This document shows positions 47,793 through 59,725 of a DNA stretch of 64,000 nt, one piece after another. The stretch is from NCBI RefSeq assembly GCF_009727055.1, contig NC_052349.1, forward strand, positions 34,590,134 to 34,654,133, written 5' to 3'. The notes beneath the pieces were generated by a model, which was not told the origin of the DNA, did not search any database, and saw only the letters and a program-made list of their open reading frames with translations. Made by a program: the position numbers and the translations under genes. This DNA comes from Benincasa hispida. Lineage: Eukaryota > Streptophyta > Magnoliopsida > Cucurbitales > Cucurbitaceae. Positions within the stretch are counted from its first letter, which is position 1. Each line of letters starts with the position of its first letter.

Positions 47793-47897
47793 GTCTAAAT
47801 ACCAAATAAAATATCTTTGATTTTATTAAAAAAATAATTTGAGCTAACAAAACTAAAAACCACGAGATACACTAGATTTAGGACATCAATCCTAACA
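47793..47897 (-). mobile_element. Outermost copia LTR (first 105 bp)
   Basis: On the minus strand it starts TGTTAGGATTGATGTCC at 47897 and directly adjoins PMD coding sequence at 47898. The flanks GTTTT (31875-31879) and TTTTT (47898-47902) look like a target duplication with one change. Confidence 0.7.
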
Positions 47898-48567
47898 TTT
47901 TTCACATTAGTGAGTGGCATCTTCCTAACAGGATGATCAGACAATTTGGCTTCCAGCAAGATGTCTCATTAGAGTGCAATACTGAATATCGATCGAAGAA
48001 CTGCAGATTGATATGAAAATGTTACACATTTAGTAGTGTGATGGCACTATCGTAGAGGGTTTATTACAATGGGGGTTCCAATTGGGCAATTTGATAGAGA
48101 TGCAACTCAAGATTACATCAATTGATATAATAATATTACAAGACGATGCATTACTCGTCGGGGAGCAGTTGTGGGTCATCTGGTACATAAATAAATATTG
48201 TCTAATTATTTTAAATTTAAATTTATCTTAAATATTATCTAATTGTTTCATAATTCACAAAGAGCGAGCAACAATAGCCTTTTTTATGTTGCAAATGATC
48301 CAAACCAGGTTCTTACTATATAATAAGAGCTACATGGAAGAGGTACATTATATGTACGATATACCTATTACACCTCAACCAGCTCCTAGGCATAGGGGAT
48401 ATGGTCAAGTAGAAGAAGATGAGTTTGATGAGGTTGATCACAATGTGGAAGAGTTGCCTCCTAAGATGCAAACGCAGAACCAGACGGGTTATATTAGTCT
48501 AATGACGATGATGACAACATTTGGTTTAGGATATTATGATTCAGAGGTTGGTCTATCGTCTTCATAA
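47898..48567 (+). pseudogene. Plant mobile domain (PMD) protein, 3' part
   Basis: It continues the PMD frame: 'HISEWHLPNRMIRQFGFQQDV', then after shifts 'FDRDATQDYIN' and 'ITRRCITRRGAVVGHL', ending at a GT donor after 48182. These match the WHxPxRVxRQFG and 'Y..WY...TRR' parts typical of the PMD. A last exon-like frame (about 48270-48567) is acidic, begins near 'MLQMIQTRF' and ends 'YDSEVGLSSS' with a stop; low-complexity C-termini of this kind are common in the family. Stops in the first exon (e.g. in 'LI*KCYTF') show decay before or after the retrotransposon insertion. Confidence 0.7.
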
Positions 48568-49737
48568 TGCATGGACATTAATGCCTGCAGAGGAGCCTCT
48601 AGAGGATCAAAAGAAACCATAGCAACCTATAATTCAAAGTCGATGAAGACAACCAGCTTGAAATCGACGACGTCCGCCTTGTGGGACACATTGATTTTTT
48701 TAATTATTTTTAAATGAATGAAAAATATTTATTTTTTGTATTAATATGGACATTTTAATTTACATTTTATTATTTTCAATTACGAACTATAGTTGCAATA
48801 TGGAAAAAAAATTGAGAATTTATTATTTACTATAATGTCTCTTAAAGTTAGAATAGTTAAAGATAAAACAACTGTAAACTTTTCTTATTACTAAGAAATA
48901 GAACAGTAAATTTTTATGAAGTACATTTTTTTTTAATTAAAAAAGGAAAAGGAAAAGTATAAAAAAAAACATTTTTTCAATTAAAAAAAAAAAAGAAAGG
49001 AAGAGTATTTTTTAGAAAAAGGGAACAGTTGAACATTGCATAAAAGAAAAGAAAAGAAAATATGTTGAGCGACGAACAATTAAAAAAAATCCGCCAGTCA
49101 CATCACAAAAACTACCATATTTTCATAATTATTTTTAAAAAACTACGATATTTGAATAATTATTTTCAAAAGTTATATCTTTTCAATTTTTCCTCTATAA
49201 ATAAAGTAGATTACTTTTTTTGTTATTTAATTTATAATATACTTATTTAAAATTTTATATGAATTGAATAACAACTAATGGTATTAATCTAAATTGTTTG
49301 ATAAAAAGTTTTTTTCTAAAAAAAATAATTTTTATAAGATATTAAATCAATTAAATTTTGAAAATAGATGTGGTAAAATAAATTAATATGAAAGGGTAAA
49401 TTTGAGATTGGTTAGTAGTTAGAAAGGCACTAGACTTTTAGGAAAGCTAAAATCAATAAATCTGTATCTAATAGCTTTTGCACATTAAAATAAATTAAAT
49501 CGTAATTTTAGATAGATTTATAAATAATTTATTTTATCACATAGTGGAAGTGATGGAGATTTTTCTATGATCACTTTTTATACTTAGGCAATCAATTTAT
49601 AGTTTAAACAAATTTGAAATAGGTTAGAATTTTATTTTATTTTGTTGATAGGACTCAAATTAGTGTGAAAATGACGTCATGTCAGAGTAGGTTAAAAATA
49701 AAAAATAAAGACGTAAAGCAAATGAAACCTAGAAAAG

Positions 49738-49770
<33 letters not shown>

Positions 49771-49980
49771 GGGTTCAATGTTTCGTTAAATAACAATAAC
49801 GATAAAAGCATTAATAAATAATAATAATAACAATTAAGGAGTGAGGTTCCTGGAAGTTGCTTCATTTCCACTGACCAATTGTTGCATTAGCGTGGCTGAA
49901 CCATTATGATTAGTCAAACCCAAAACTCAAATTAACGGTCCAATAAGATCCTTTAAAAAAAAAAAAAATTTAATTATACC
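48568..49980. other. Gene-free AT-rich DNA
   Basis: Poly(A)/poly(T)-rich stretches and an (ATT)n microsatellite at 49738-49770. No coding frame. Confidence 0.5.
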
Positions 49981-49989
49981 ATTAAATTT

Positions 49990-50335
49990 TGGGAATTATA
50001 TCCATTTAAACCCTAAACTTTCATAACTATATCAATTTAAACTCTGAACTTTTATAAATACATCAATTTAAACCTCGAACTTTCATAAATCTATCCAAAT
50101 ACATAATTGAGGGTTTAAGTTGATACAATTATGAAAGTTTAGGGTTTAAATTGATACAAATATTAGTTTGGGGTTTAGGTTGATATAAGCTCAAAGTTCA
50201 GGGTTTAAATTGATACGATTATTAGTTTGGGGTTTAGGTTGATATAAGCTCAAAGTTCAGGGTTTAAATTGATACGATTATTAGTTTAGGATTTAAATTA
50301 ATACAACACCTAAAGTTCAAGGAAATAAAGTAATA
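49990..50335. repeat. Fold-back repeat of ATCAATTTAAACCCTAAA units
   Basis: The left arm (about 49995-50100) has about three degenerate 33-bp units reading ATCAATTTAAACCCT(A/G)AAC. The right arm (about 50108-50335) carries the reverse complement, including an exact 59-bp tandem duplication (50162-50220 and 50221-50279). The two arms could fold into a long hairpin. Confidence 0.75.
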
Positions 50336-50504
50336 TTTTAAAAAAAATAACTTTCCAATACTTCTATTTTATCAATTGAATCAACATTTTCAATACATCT
50401 TAAAAAATATTCATAAAACACGTAAAAATAAGAGACAAAATATCGTTAATGTAAATATAGTATAAAAAAATAAAGAAATTTGTTTTAAATGGCGAAACTA
50501 CTAA

Positions 50505-50640
50505 GAATATTTTTAAGTATAACAAAAATGTCACGCAGTCTATCAGTCATAGACACCCAATGTCTATTAATGATAGAAGATAGTAGTTTATCAGTGTCTA
50601 TCACTGAATGATAGTAACATTTTGCTATATTTGTAAATAT
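50505..50640. repeat. TATCA-type MITE-like repeat
   Basis: Ends resemble AATATTTTTAAGTATAACAAAAATGT and ACATTTTGCTATATTTGTAAATATT in inverted order, with TCTATCAGTGTCTATCACTGA inside. Same family as 26299-26519 and 54347-54489. Confidence 0.55.
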
Positions 50641-50879
50641 TTTAGTTCATTTTCCTATATTTGAAAATTCATTTTACTATATTTGAAAATAATCCTTTTA
50701 TTCTTATTACCTTTTGGGACTTTGATATTTGGACTAGTTGCATAAATAGAATTCAAGCCCAAAATAATAGAATATGTAGTACAAGGATAAAATAATTGCA
50801 TATATAGAACAAAAAAATGGTAAAAGACTAAAAAACTCACTCCCAACCACCATTTTGCTCGTTTCTTCCTGGTTTTCTC

Positions 50880-53720
50880 AAATTAAAAGTTATCATTGAT
50901 AGCAGCTACCAGTGATAACTGCTATCAACTGCTATCACTTATAGCTGCTATTAGCAGCTATCAGCTACTATCATGATAGCTTCTATCAGTTGTTTAAAAT
51001 TATAGTTGCTATTAGTGGTAGTTTTGAATTTGAGAAATATTAATACAATATTGAAACATTAGCTTTTAATTTGCTATCAGTTATTAGTGGCTATCATTGA
51101 TATACTTTCATCAATTGGAGTCAACCTTGAGATATTAACACTTAAGGCTATCAGTTGCTATCGATGATAGATTTATAAGTAGTTATTAACTTTGAAAGAA
51201 AACCAACAACTTTGAAAGATTAAGCTACACTAGTGATGGAAAACTATTAGTGGCTATCATGGATAGACTTTCATAAAAGACCATCAACTTTGAAAGATTA
51301 ATACGGTAACTATCACTAATAATTTTTTATCACGGCTATCACTAATAGCAGCTATCAGTCACTATCATTGATAGACTTTCATCAAGTAGAATTAACCTTG
51401 AAATATTGACACTTAAGGCTATCAATGATAGACTTCTATAATTGGTTATTAGCTTTGAAAGAAACTCGATATATAGATATCACCAAAGTTCTATCACTGA
51501 TATCACTAATATCACTCAAATTGTGATTATCAGTGATAGCTTCTTTCACTCAATTGGAATCAACCTTGAAATATCAACACTTAAGGCTATCAATGGCTAT
51601 CAATAATAGATTTATAAGTCGTTATCAACTTTGAAAGAAAACCAAAAACTTTGAAAGATTAAGCTATACCGATGATGGAAAGCTAGTAGTAGTTATCACC
51701 GACAGACTTTCATAAATGACTATCAACTTTGAAAGATTAACACAGTAACTATCACTAATAATCTTTTATCACGGCTATCACTAATAACAGCTATCAGTCG
51801 CTATCACTGATAGACTTTCATCAATTAAAATCAACCTTGAAATATTATCACTAAAGGCTATCAATGATGGACTTCTATAGCTGGTTATCAACTTTGAAAG
51901 AAACTTGATGTATAGATATTACCTGAATTATACTACGGATATCACTAATATCACTTATATCGTGGTTATCAGCTATAGCTTCTTTCACTGATAACATCAC
52001 TAATAAGATGCTAATAATGATCTCACTGATATCATGTTATCAATGATCTCATTGATATCATGCTATCAGTGATAGTTCTCTATCACCGATAACGTGCTAT
52101 CGGTGATAGCTTCTATCACCCATAACGTGTTATCAGTGGTAGCTTCTATCATTGATAACATGCTATTAGTGTTAGATTCTATCAACGATAACATGTTACC
52201 AGTAGTAGCTTCTATCATGATAGTCACTAATCACCTTTTTGCATATTCTTGTCCTTTCCAAACATTTGTATGGCCGTTTTCTTTCCAATACCTCCTAAGG
52301 GCACTTATGTAAAAATGGCGAACAACCAAACCAAACCCTTCTTCTTCATTTGATTTTTTCCACTGGAATTTATTAGGTTTTTTTTCCTTTCAAAGATAAT
52401 CTTTTCATCGAAAAATGACTTGACTGACCTCAGGTTTTGTCTATAAGTGTTCATTTTAAGCCATCAAGTCAACCATGGGATAAACTGGTGTAATCTGGCT
52501 TCAGAGAAGTTTGGACTCCAACTACCCCAGAGTTTAGACACGAAAATTTCACTAATATGGTTGCTATGGTCAGGTCGTCGTTTCATCAGGTTTACTATCT
52601 CTTTCATATCATTGATGTCACTGATATCTACCTATCGTTGGCTATCATTAATAGACTTTTATCAATGATTGTCAACTTTGAAAGATTGACACTCAAAGCT
52701 ATCAATGACTATCATTGATAATCTTATATCATGGAAATCACCGATGTTTCTATATATGACTATTAATTTTGAAAGATTAACACTTAAAGCTATCAGCGAT
52801 AAAAAGCTATAAGCGGCTATCACTGATAGACTTTTATCAGTGATTATCAAATTTGGAAGATTAACACTTTAAAACTATTAGTTTCTATCACCGATGAACT
52901 TTTATTAATGGCTATCAACTTTAATTAGCTATCATTTGTTAGCAACTAAATTATTCAGGTTCAAACAACGCTCTCCACTAATACTTCGTCTCGTGTTGGT
53001 TTCTCTGTTTATAATGATGATTGATCATGATTCTTTGATCATCAATAGTTACCAGTGGCTATCACCAATAGACTTCTATTAGTGACTATCAACTTTCAAA
53101 GATTAAGATTTAAAGTTATAAGTAATAGAAGTCTATCATTGCCTATCACTGATAAGCTTTTATCACGTGCTATCAACTTTGAAAAACCATAAATTTTGAA
53201 AAATTGACCCTTAAAATTATAAGTGATGGAAGTATATTTGTGGCTATTAACCTTGAAATATTAACACTTCAAGCTATAAGTGATAGAAAGTTTCACAATG
53301 ACATGAAAACCATCCTAAATTACCAAAGTAGAAGAAGAAGCAAAACATAAAAATACATAAAAAAAAATTTTACTTCCACTAGTAACAATAGTAGAAGAGC
53401 CTTCCATAATTTCAAATTCCCCAAAAAAAAAAATGATGAACTTCTATATATTATTATCAGTGATAGACTCCCATCATATATATCTTTGATATCACTGATA
53501 TCTATCTAAGTTTTATCATTGATATCACTTATACACGAATATTACTAATATCTACCTAAATCCTATCACTAACATCATTGATACATAGATATCACTAATA
53601 TCTACCTAAGTTTTATCATTGATGGGCTTTAGTCAATAATTGAATAATATCATAAGCTATTAATAGACTTCAATGATATCAAAGGTTATCACTGATATCA
53701 CCAATAAACTTCAATCACTG
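50880..53720. repeat. 2.8-kb domain of TATCA/TGATA palindromic repeats
   Basis: The domain is dominated by TATCACTGATA, CTATCAGTGATAG and similar palindromes, at an average spacing of a few tens of bases, mixed with 'CAACTTTGAAAGATTAACACTT' words. It contains a higher-order tandem duplication of about 439 bp (the ATTTATAAGT word at 51171 and 51610, with matching order of blocks on both sides) and a 33-bp repeat array at about 52085-52225. No transposon ends or coding frame are recognised. Confidence 0.8.
52085..52225 (+). repeat. 33-bp tandem repeat
   Basis: About four units of GATAGCTTCTATCACCGATA followed by ACGTGCTATCGGT, changing by a few bases each. Because 33 is divisible by three the array stays open in one frame and encodes an 11-residue repeat; I read that as a by-product. 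Confidence 0.8.
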
Positions 53721-54073
53721 CAAACCCACTTTCTGGATGAGAAAAAATGGATTAGAAAAGGGGGGAAAAGGGATCTTGAAAGTCCAATAAAGCATACAGA
53801 CCTTTAGATGGCAAAGAACCCAAAATCGAGGAAAGAAAACGAAATTGGACCCAAAAAGATGGAAGCGGAAGAAATCAAATAGGATGAAAATAGAAGAGCG
53901 AGATTGTTGGGAGAAAATATGGAGAAGAAGAAAATGGAAGGATATTATTATTGGAGAGAAAATAGGAAATTAAAAACTCAAACCATGAACATCCTTGTAA
54001 GTCTAGATTAAAATGATCGGGATGAAATCACACAAAATCAAGATTTAAGAAATTGAAAGAAGGGCAAAATTGG

Positions 54074-54115
<42 letters not shown>
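54074..54115 (+). repeat. Run of 42 A
   Basis: An uninterrupted poly(A) tract. It might be the tail of a retroposed transcript lying to its left (about 53720-54073, purine-rich and gene-free) or a simple repeat; no flanking duplication is obvious. Confidence 0.85.
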
Positions 54116-54117
<2 letters not shown>

Positions 54118-54346
54118 ATAGAGCGGGCAAAATCTGTCATATACACAAATATTTTTGAAAAGTACTACAAATGTAAAATTAAAATACCCATTATAAATTT
54201 CCTTGATGTTTTGACGTTTAAAACATAAATAACACCAATTATTTTTAAAAAAATTTATTTTATCACTTCACTTTACTAGCTGACTTTCCATATTTTGTAA
54301 ATAAATAAATAGGATTATTTTTAAATATAGAAAAATAAATCAAAAT

Positions 54347-54489
54347 ATTTACAAGATATAGTAAAATTTCAGAATTATCAATGATAGACATTGATAGACT
54401 TCTATCAGCGTTTATCAATGTACACTGACTATCAGTATCCATCATCGTCTAATACTGATAGTTCTAAAATTTTGCTATATCTTGTAAAT
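54347..54489. repeat. MITE-like element with 23-bp inverted ends
   Basis: ATTTACAAGATATAGTAAAA at 54347 and its near-perfect reverse complement ending at 54489 (one mismatch in 23 bp) bound 143 bp filled with TCTATCAGCG / TGATAGACATTGATAG words. This is the cleanest member of the family in the window. Confidence 0.75.
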
Positions 54490-54499
54490 AATTTTATCA

Positions 54500-56094
54500 A
54501 TTTTACCCTTTGAAATAATTTTTCTAAATAAAATAAGAAATGAAATGGTAATAAATAGCCTTTTTTTTTCTTTTGTTGAAAGAAATTGTAGGTGAGAGAC
54601 TTGAAAAAAAAAAACTAGTTTTTTTTTAACAGAAACTTTGAAAAAATTAATGAAATACAATTGGCATTTGGTCACTTCAACCATGTTCATACGTGCCTGA
54701 TTTGGTTTGGTTTATACAATTTTTTTAATCCTATATTTAGTTTTAGGATATAAATGTTTACAATGTGTGAATTTTATTTCTATTTTGGTGGTTTTGACTT
54801 TTATTATATATATATATATATTTGTAATTTGGAATAATTTTTTATGGTCATAAACTTTGCAAGAAATTTGATTGAGTCTTTTTCATTAAATTTTGTAGTG
54901 CATTGAAGAAAAATATTGCATAGCCTTGTAGGTGATGGAAATCTACTACTCCATTTGGTTGAGCTGAAATTTTTAATAGAATTTGGGAGATTATAGAGAA
55001 ATACTTTAAACGAAATTTATGAACGGGTTATGTTTAAATAAATTAATATAATGGTCTAAATCAAAAGTATACTTTGACTGGTTGTGATTGTCAAAAATAT
55101 GTTATCGCAATTGTCATAGAATAGGAATATGAGAAGTGAAATAATCTTCGTTACACGAGATAATGATGTATAACAACATGAAGCTCATATATATTGGGTT
55201 TGGTATCAGTAAAACATATAAGAAGAGTTAAACTTTTGTCTGAAATGAAATTCATGTGGCTCATAAATCATAAGTTAAGATCAAGCAAAAATTACTTGTT
55301 TAATCTCACTTTTAATCAAGTCATGCCAAGTGGATAGTTCATATTATTTGGTTAGGTGTGTACCATTGACTTTAATTAACTATGTTAGGTTTCTTTTGTT
55401 AGGTCAAACTTAAGTTTGAGAAAATAATCTAATATTTCTAATTTTAGAATCTTAATTAAATTATAGTGTTTTTATTTTTATTTTTTAAACAAAATTTGTA
55501 GAATAAGATCTTAGTATAGTCATATTATAATTTGAGATAGTAAATCGCAATAGAAAATATTGCATGTACAAATAATTTTAAGATAAGTCCAAATTTAAGA
55601 TACAAAATAATAAATAGTTTGAATTCACGTAGTCTTTTGCTCATATAGCACAATAATTTGGACTCCTACACTATCATTTTTATTTTGAGTAATAAAGTGT
55701 GAGTGACTTACCTTTTACCATAAAGACTAAATAATGTACTTCCAAGATAAAGGGGGACTTACTAAAGCTTATCAAAGAAGTAAAATTAATTATAAGGATA
55801 CAAATGGTTGAAAAACTCCTAAAGTTAGCAAAAATAAGAAAAGTGCTACAAATGGTAGAACTTTTAATTATTCCAGAATGCATGAATACGTTTTGCACAC
55901 AATTTCTCCCAATGCAGCAAATTTCTCAATTAATAAATATGGTTTTAAAGTTTTATAGGTTGATTTTTTCGGAAAGCAAACAACAAATCATTACAAAGAC
56001 AAGAGAGTATTATTTATTTCAGTCAAACGACAGAGTCAATTAGGAAAATCATCCGACCAACACTAAAAATCGACCTCATTTGTTGTCCAATGAG
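54500..56094. other. Gene-free AT-rich DNA
   Basis: No coding frame, known repeat or RNA gene recognised; a (TA)n run lies near 54805. Confidence 0.4.
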
Positions 56095-56325
56095 TTATAC
56101 CATCAACCACCCTATTCTAAGATCGTCAAATGCGACAAAACCGAATCTCCTACTACCCCACGAACAGTCTTTCACCACAAATTTCACTAGAGTTAACATA
56201 TCTTCTTCACCTGTTAATAAATGCATTGTTGTCACGCAATCTGATTCTACTACCAAAAGTATATGCACAGTTGAACCCACTTCCCGTATTCTCACTGCTA
56301 TCACACAAATCTCTACAAACAACAC
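56095..56325 (-). pseudogene. RNase H-like (RVT_3 type) fragment
   Basis: The minus-strand frame holds 'CVIAVRIREVGSTVHILLVVESDCVTTMHLL' and then 'TGEEDMLTLVKFVVKDC' and 'FGFVAFDDLR'. This order resembles the RNase H-like domain found in LINE-type elements and related plant proteins, where an 'AE..A...GL' helix is followed by a strand with '(V)ESD' carrying a catalytic aspartate and an 'LING' helix. The upstream strands and the final 'AD.LA' motif are absent or eroded, so it is a remnant at best. Assignment is by pattern only. Confidence 0.42.
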
Positions 56326-58400
56326 AACACTAAAATTGAATAATTTGAGAAATTACATAATTATATTTGTCAGTAAGAACAGATCTACCACACATCGTCT
56401 CACAATAATATGTATTATCTACTTTGGTAGCACCCTTTCACTATTTAAAATTTTAAGAAAGTACTGACAATTTTCTTTTTTAAAGATCACACCAGATTCA
56501 GCAAATAAAATGCTTGATATCAAGTAACATAAAATGTTCAATTAATCCTACACCCACACGAGAGAGAAAAATTGGTGGGTCATACCTAGTTAATCCCAAA
56601 TCTTAAAATAAATAAATTAATTAGAAAATCACTAGAGTATTAATAGACTAAAGACTATAGAAAATCAACATAAATGAAAGTGGATCAAGATTCAAATAAG
56701 TCAAGAATCAACTAATCATTGGGTTAATAAAACTTATACACAATTAGGAAGAACACACTTCCTAATCCTAAGAGGATCAAGATGAACACTAAGTCAATTC
56801 TCCTAAATTGATAAACAATTATGCAAGATTTTGCCTTGGAGACCAATGAAATGAAAGTTTGATTACACAAAAGTTCTTTGAAGGCCCCTTCGCTTCAGCT
56901 TCTTAAAATACTTTTGATCGCTTATTTAGAATGAAGTTAAATAACGAACAGAAAGACTTTACACAAGACCCTTACACAATAGGGCGAGAGAGAGAGTCTT
57001 TGCATACCTTTTTAACCATGCCCTCCTATTATATCTTTATCTCCTTTCCTTCAGTTACATCAAATCTTAGTTGTACTTCCAATTGCTGATGAGAGAAGAC
57101 TTAGATATATAACAAGAAACAATAAGCGGAACCCAACTCCAATTACTTCTTCAAGTGAGGTGAGGTACTCTTTCGGTTTGAAAAGGAGTCGTCCTTTTTC
57201 GGTCATAATCAGTTTGAACACATAAATGCAGTCCACTTACAGTACAACTATGTTGATCAAAATGCAAAAGATTCATGATTTGGTCAGTCACTTGTCCTCG
57301 TATTAGAAGATCACTCACTCTATGGTTGACATTCCATTCTCCTTAGTCATAGGTGCTCATTTGATTTTGATTTGAATGGGTCAATTCTCCCATGTATATG
57401 GTCAACACTTCAGGTGTCTCGATGACACAAACAAAGAAAAGACGATTTCAATCACGTCTCTTATCACAACAAGCCAATAGATGAGTAAGTTATTTTCACA
57501 ATTCATATAAGAGTCGGACTGCCATTTCTTTGAGAGTACGATTCTAACCTCGCTCCTTGAAGTTTTTCCATTCTTTAGTTGATCCATTCTCCTCCAATCG
57601 AATGTTTACTTGTCGTTTAGGTCAATGAGTGAGATTTTTGCTCATTACATATTTGAGTTAGATGTTATTACAAATTCGAAGTAAAAATTAATCAATAGGC
57701 CTACATTGCACTTTTTATAATCATTTTCTTTTTCTTTCATTGATAGTTACTATTTCTAGTAACTTTTACTTAAGACATCAAAAAAAGATTCCGTGTGGAA
57801 TTATACATACAAACAACTTCCTCGCTATAACATCGAATAGTGGAAATCAAAAGATGTGGAAAAAAAATGAATTGAAGCAAAACATCCCTTAATTGGAAAC
57901 AAAAAATGGGTTTGACTTTATTACTTACAACCTAAAGACATGGAATTATTAAAAATACAATATCATTACTCAACTAAAAGGAAGAAATAAAAAACAAATA
58001 TATTTTTTATTAGTATAATGAAAAGAAAAAAAAGGAAAAGGAATAATATCACATGGAGGAGGAGAGGAGAAAGCAAGTGATGGAAAGTACAATTGACCAA
58101 ATTAAATTATACAATACAAACGGCCACACCCAATCAAAACCCACCAAAAACCCTTTTTTTTCTTCTTCCTCCTCATCAGACAATACACGGGAAAAGTCAA
58201 ATGGCCATTTGGTCATGAATTGTTAGTGGGAATTATATTAATTGAAGTGAAATAGTTGAAATTCAATTTATTAAATGAAAAGAGACATAATTTTTATTGT
58301 GAATTTGCATAAGAAATTACTTGAAATTGAAAAATTTTGGGTGGAAAATGGAATCACTGTAGCTATTCTTCTTTGGTCCTTGATTGTGAGCTAAATTCAA
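56326..58400. other. Gene-free DNA upstream of the tubby-like gene
   Basis: No supported coding frame. Short open frames near 57400-57590 show no recognisable protein. The last few hundred bases before about 58420 are probably promoter of the tubby-like gene. Confidence 0.4.
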
Positions 58401-58419
58401 TGAGCCTTTGGGGTCCGCA

Positions 58420-59725
58420 CGAGAGAGAGAGAGAAAAGGCCTGATAAAGGTAGCAATGTAATGTTTCTGATCCAGAGCTTTGATTTTCATCTTTCTTTCT
58501 GTTTTTCCATTTCTGGGATTTCATTGTTCATACCCATATCTTGGTTTCCTCTGTTACTTAGCCAAAAAGTTGAGTGGTTTTCGTTTTAGATTTTCCCCTT
58601 TTTCTTCTTTTGTTGTAGCAAAGGGAGTTTTTTGTTGCCAGTCCTTTATTAATCATTCAGGTTTGGTCTTCGTAACCCAGTTCTGTTTTTTTTCAAATCT
58701 AAGTACTCAACCCCATCTTTTACTTTTCAAACGTTTTCCCAGATTCTGAAAACCCCCCCTCTGATTTTCCGGGAAAATGTTGGGGTTTCAGCTTTTTTGA
58801 TGATGGGGTTTTCTTCTCTTGTGATTTTACCCAGAAAAACTTTCCACCCACCTTCATTTCTCTCTTTCTCTCTTCAAAAAAGTTGTTGAAATTTCTCTGG
58901 CTCCTCATCCTTTCTTTTACTGGCAGATCTTTCGTGGTTTGTTCTCAGTTCAAGAGCTTGATCTGATTTTAGCTTCCTGATTGAGCTCGAAACATCTGTT
59001 ACAGGTTTGTGTTTCAGCTTAATGATAGAGATTAATGGACTGAATCACTTGGTTTCTTCATGATTTTTAGGAGATGACTTGTCCTTAATGAACTAGTTTG
59101 TTCTTTTAGCTCATTTAGTCCATGAAGCCCTTCCTGATGTTGAATTTTGACCAAGTTTTTTTGTCTATGATGATGAAAATTAATGATTCTGTTGGTAACT
59201 TGCTTTAATTCCTGCACAATACTGTTTGATTTTTCTCATGTTGAAAGTGGAAATATTGATGGATTCATTTTCCATTTGGGTTGGAAAGGTTAAGTTTATA
59301 TTTTGTTTTAGATCTATGTAGTTTTAAATGTTACTATTGTGCTAGATTTTCCTTTTGGAATTTGTGGAGTAGTCTTACTATCCCATGTTTATAGCCAGAA
59401 GTTTAAAGCTAAAGATTAGAATAAAGAGCCTGATTGAGTTACACTTGCTAATCTTGCCTCTTTAGACTTTATTGTGCATCCTAAAGCAGCTTTTTTTATT
59501 AATACTTCCAGCTTTTTTATGAATACTTATCTCTTTTCTTTTCACTTTTGGCCCTTTTCTTGAATTTTTTTTCAATCTTTTAGCCTTCGTTTACAAGATT
59601 CTGAGGCACTTTATGAGTTGCTTTGTATCCTTTGGCAGCCATAGGCACATGACAACTGGTATATAATCTACCAGGAAATTGTTGTAAAGAGGCGTCAAGA
59701 TTTAGTATTATCAGTTTTGTGTAAA
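58420..59725 (+). promoter_or_regulatory. Probable 5' UTR region of the tubby-like gene
   Basis: A (GA)n-rich stretch at 58420-58437, then T/C-rich sequence with many stops in all frames, fits a plant leader and leader intron. An acceptor-like TTTGGCAG ends at about 59638, leaving some 87 bp of exon before the ATG. Exact transcription start and donor cannot be fixed from sequence. Confidence 0.4.

Noticed and set aside
52094..52312. Open frame with an 11-residue repeat (ASI..N.LSVV)
   Set aside because: It stays open only because the 33-bp DNA repeat is a multiple of three; no start context, family or conservation.
56090..56467. 125-codon plus-strand frame
   Set aside because: It is the opposite strand of the RNase H-like frame and has threonine/asparagine-rich random composition.
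57402..57587. 61-codon minus-strand frame
   Set aside because: No motif, no neighbours in frame and no splice context.
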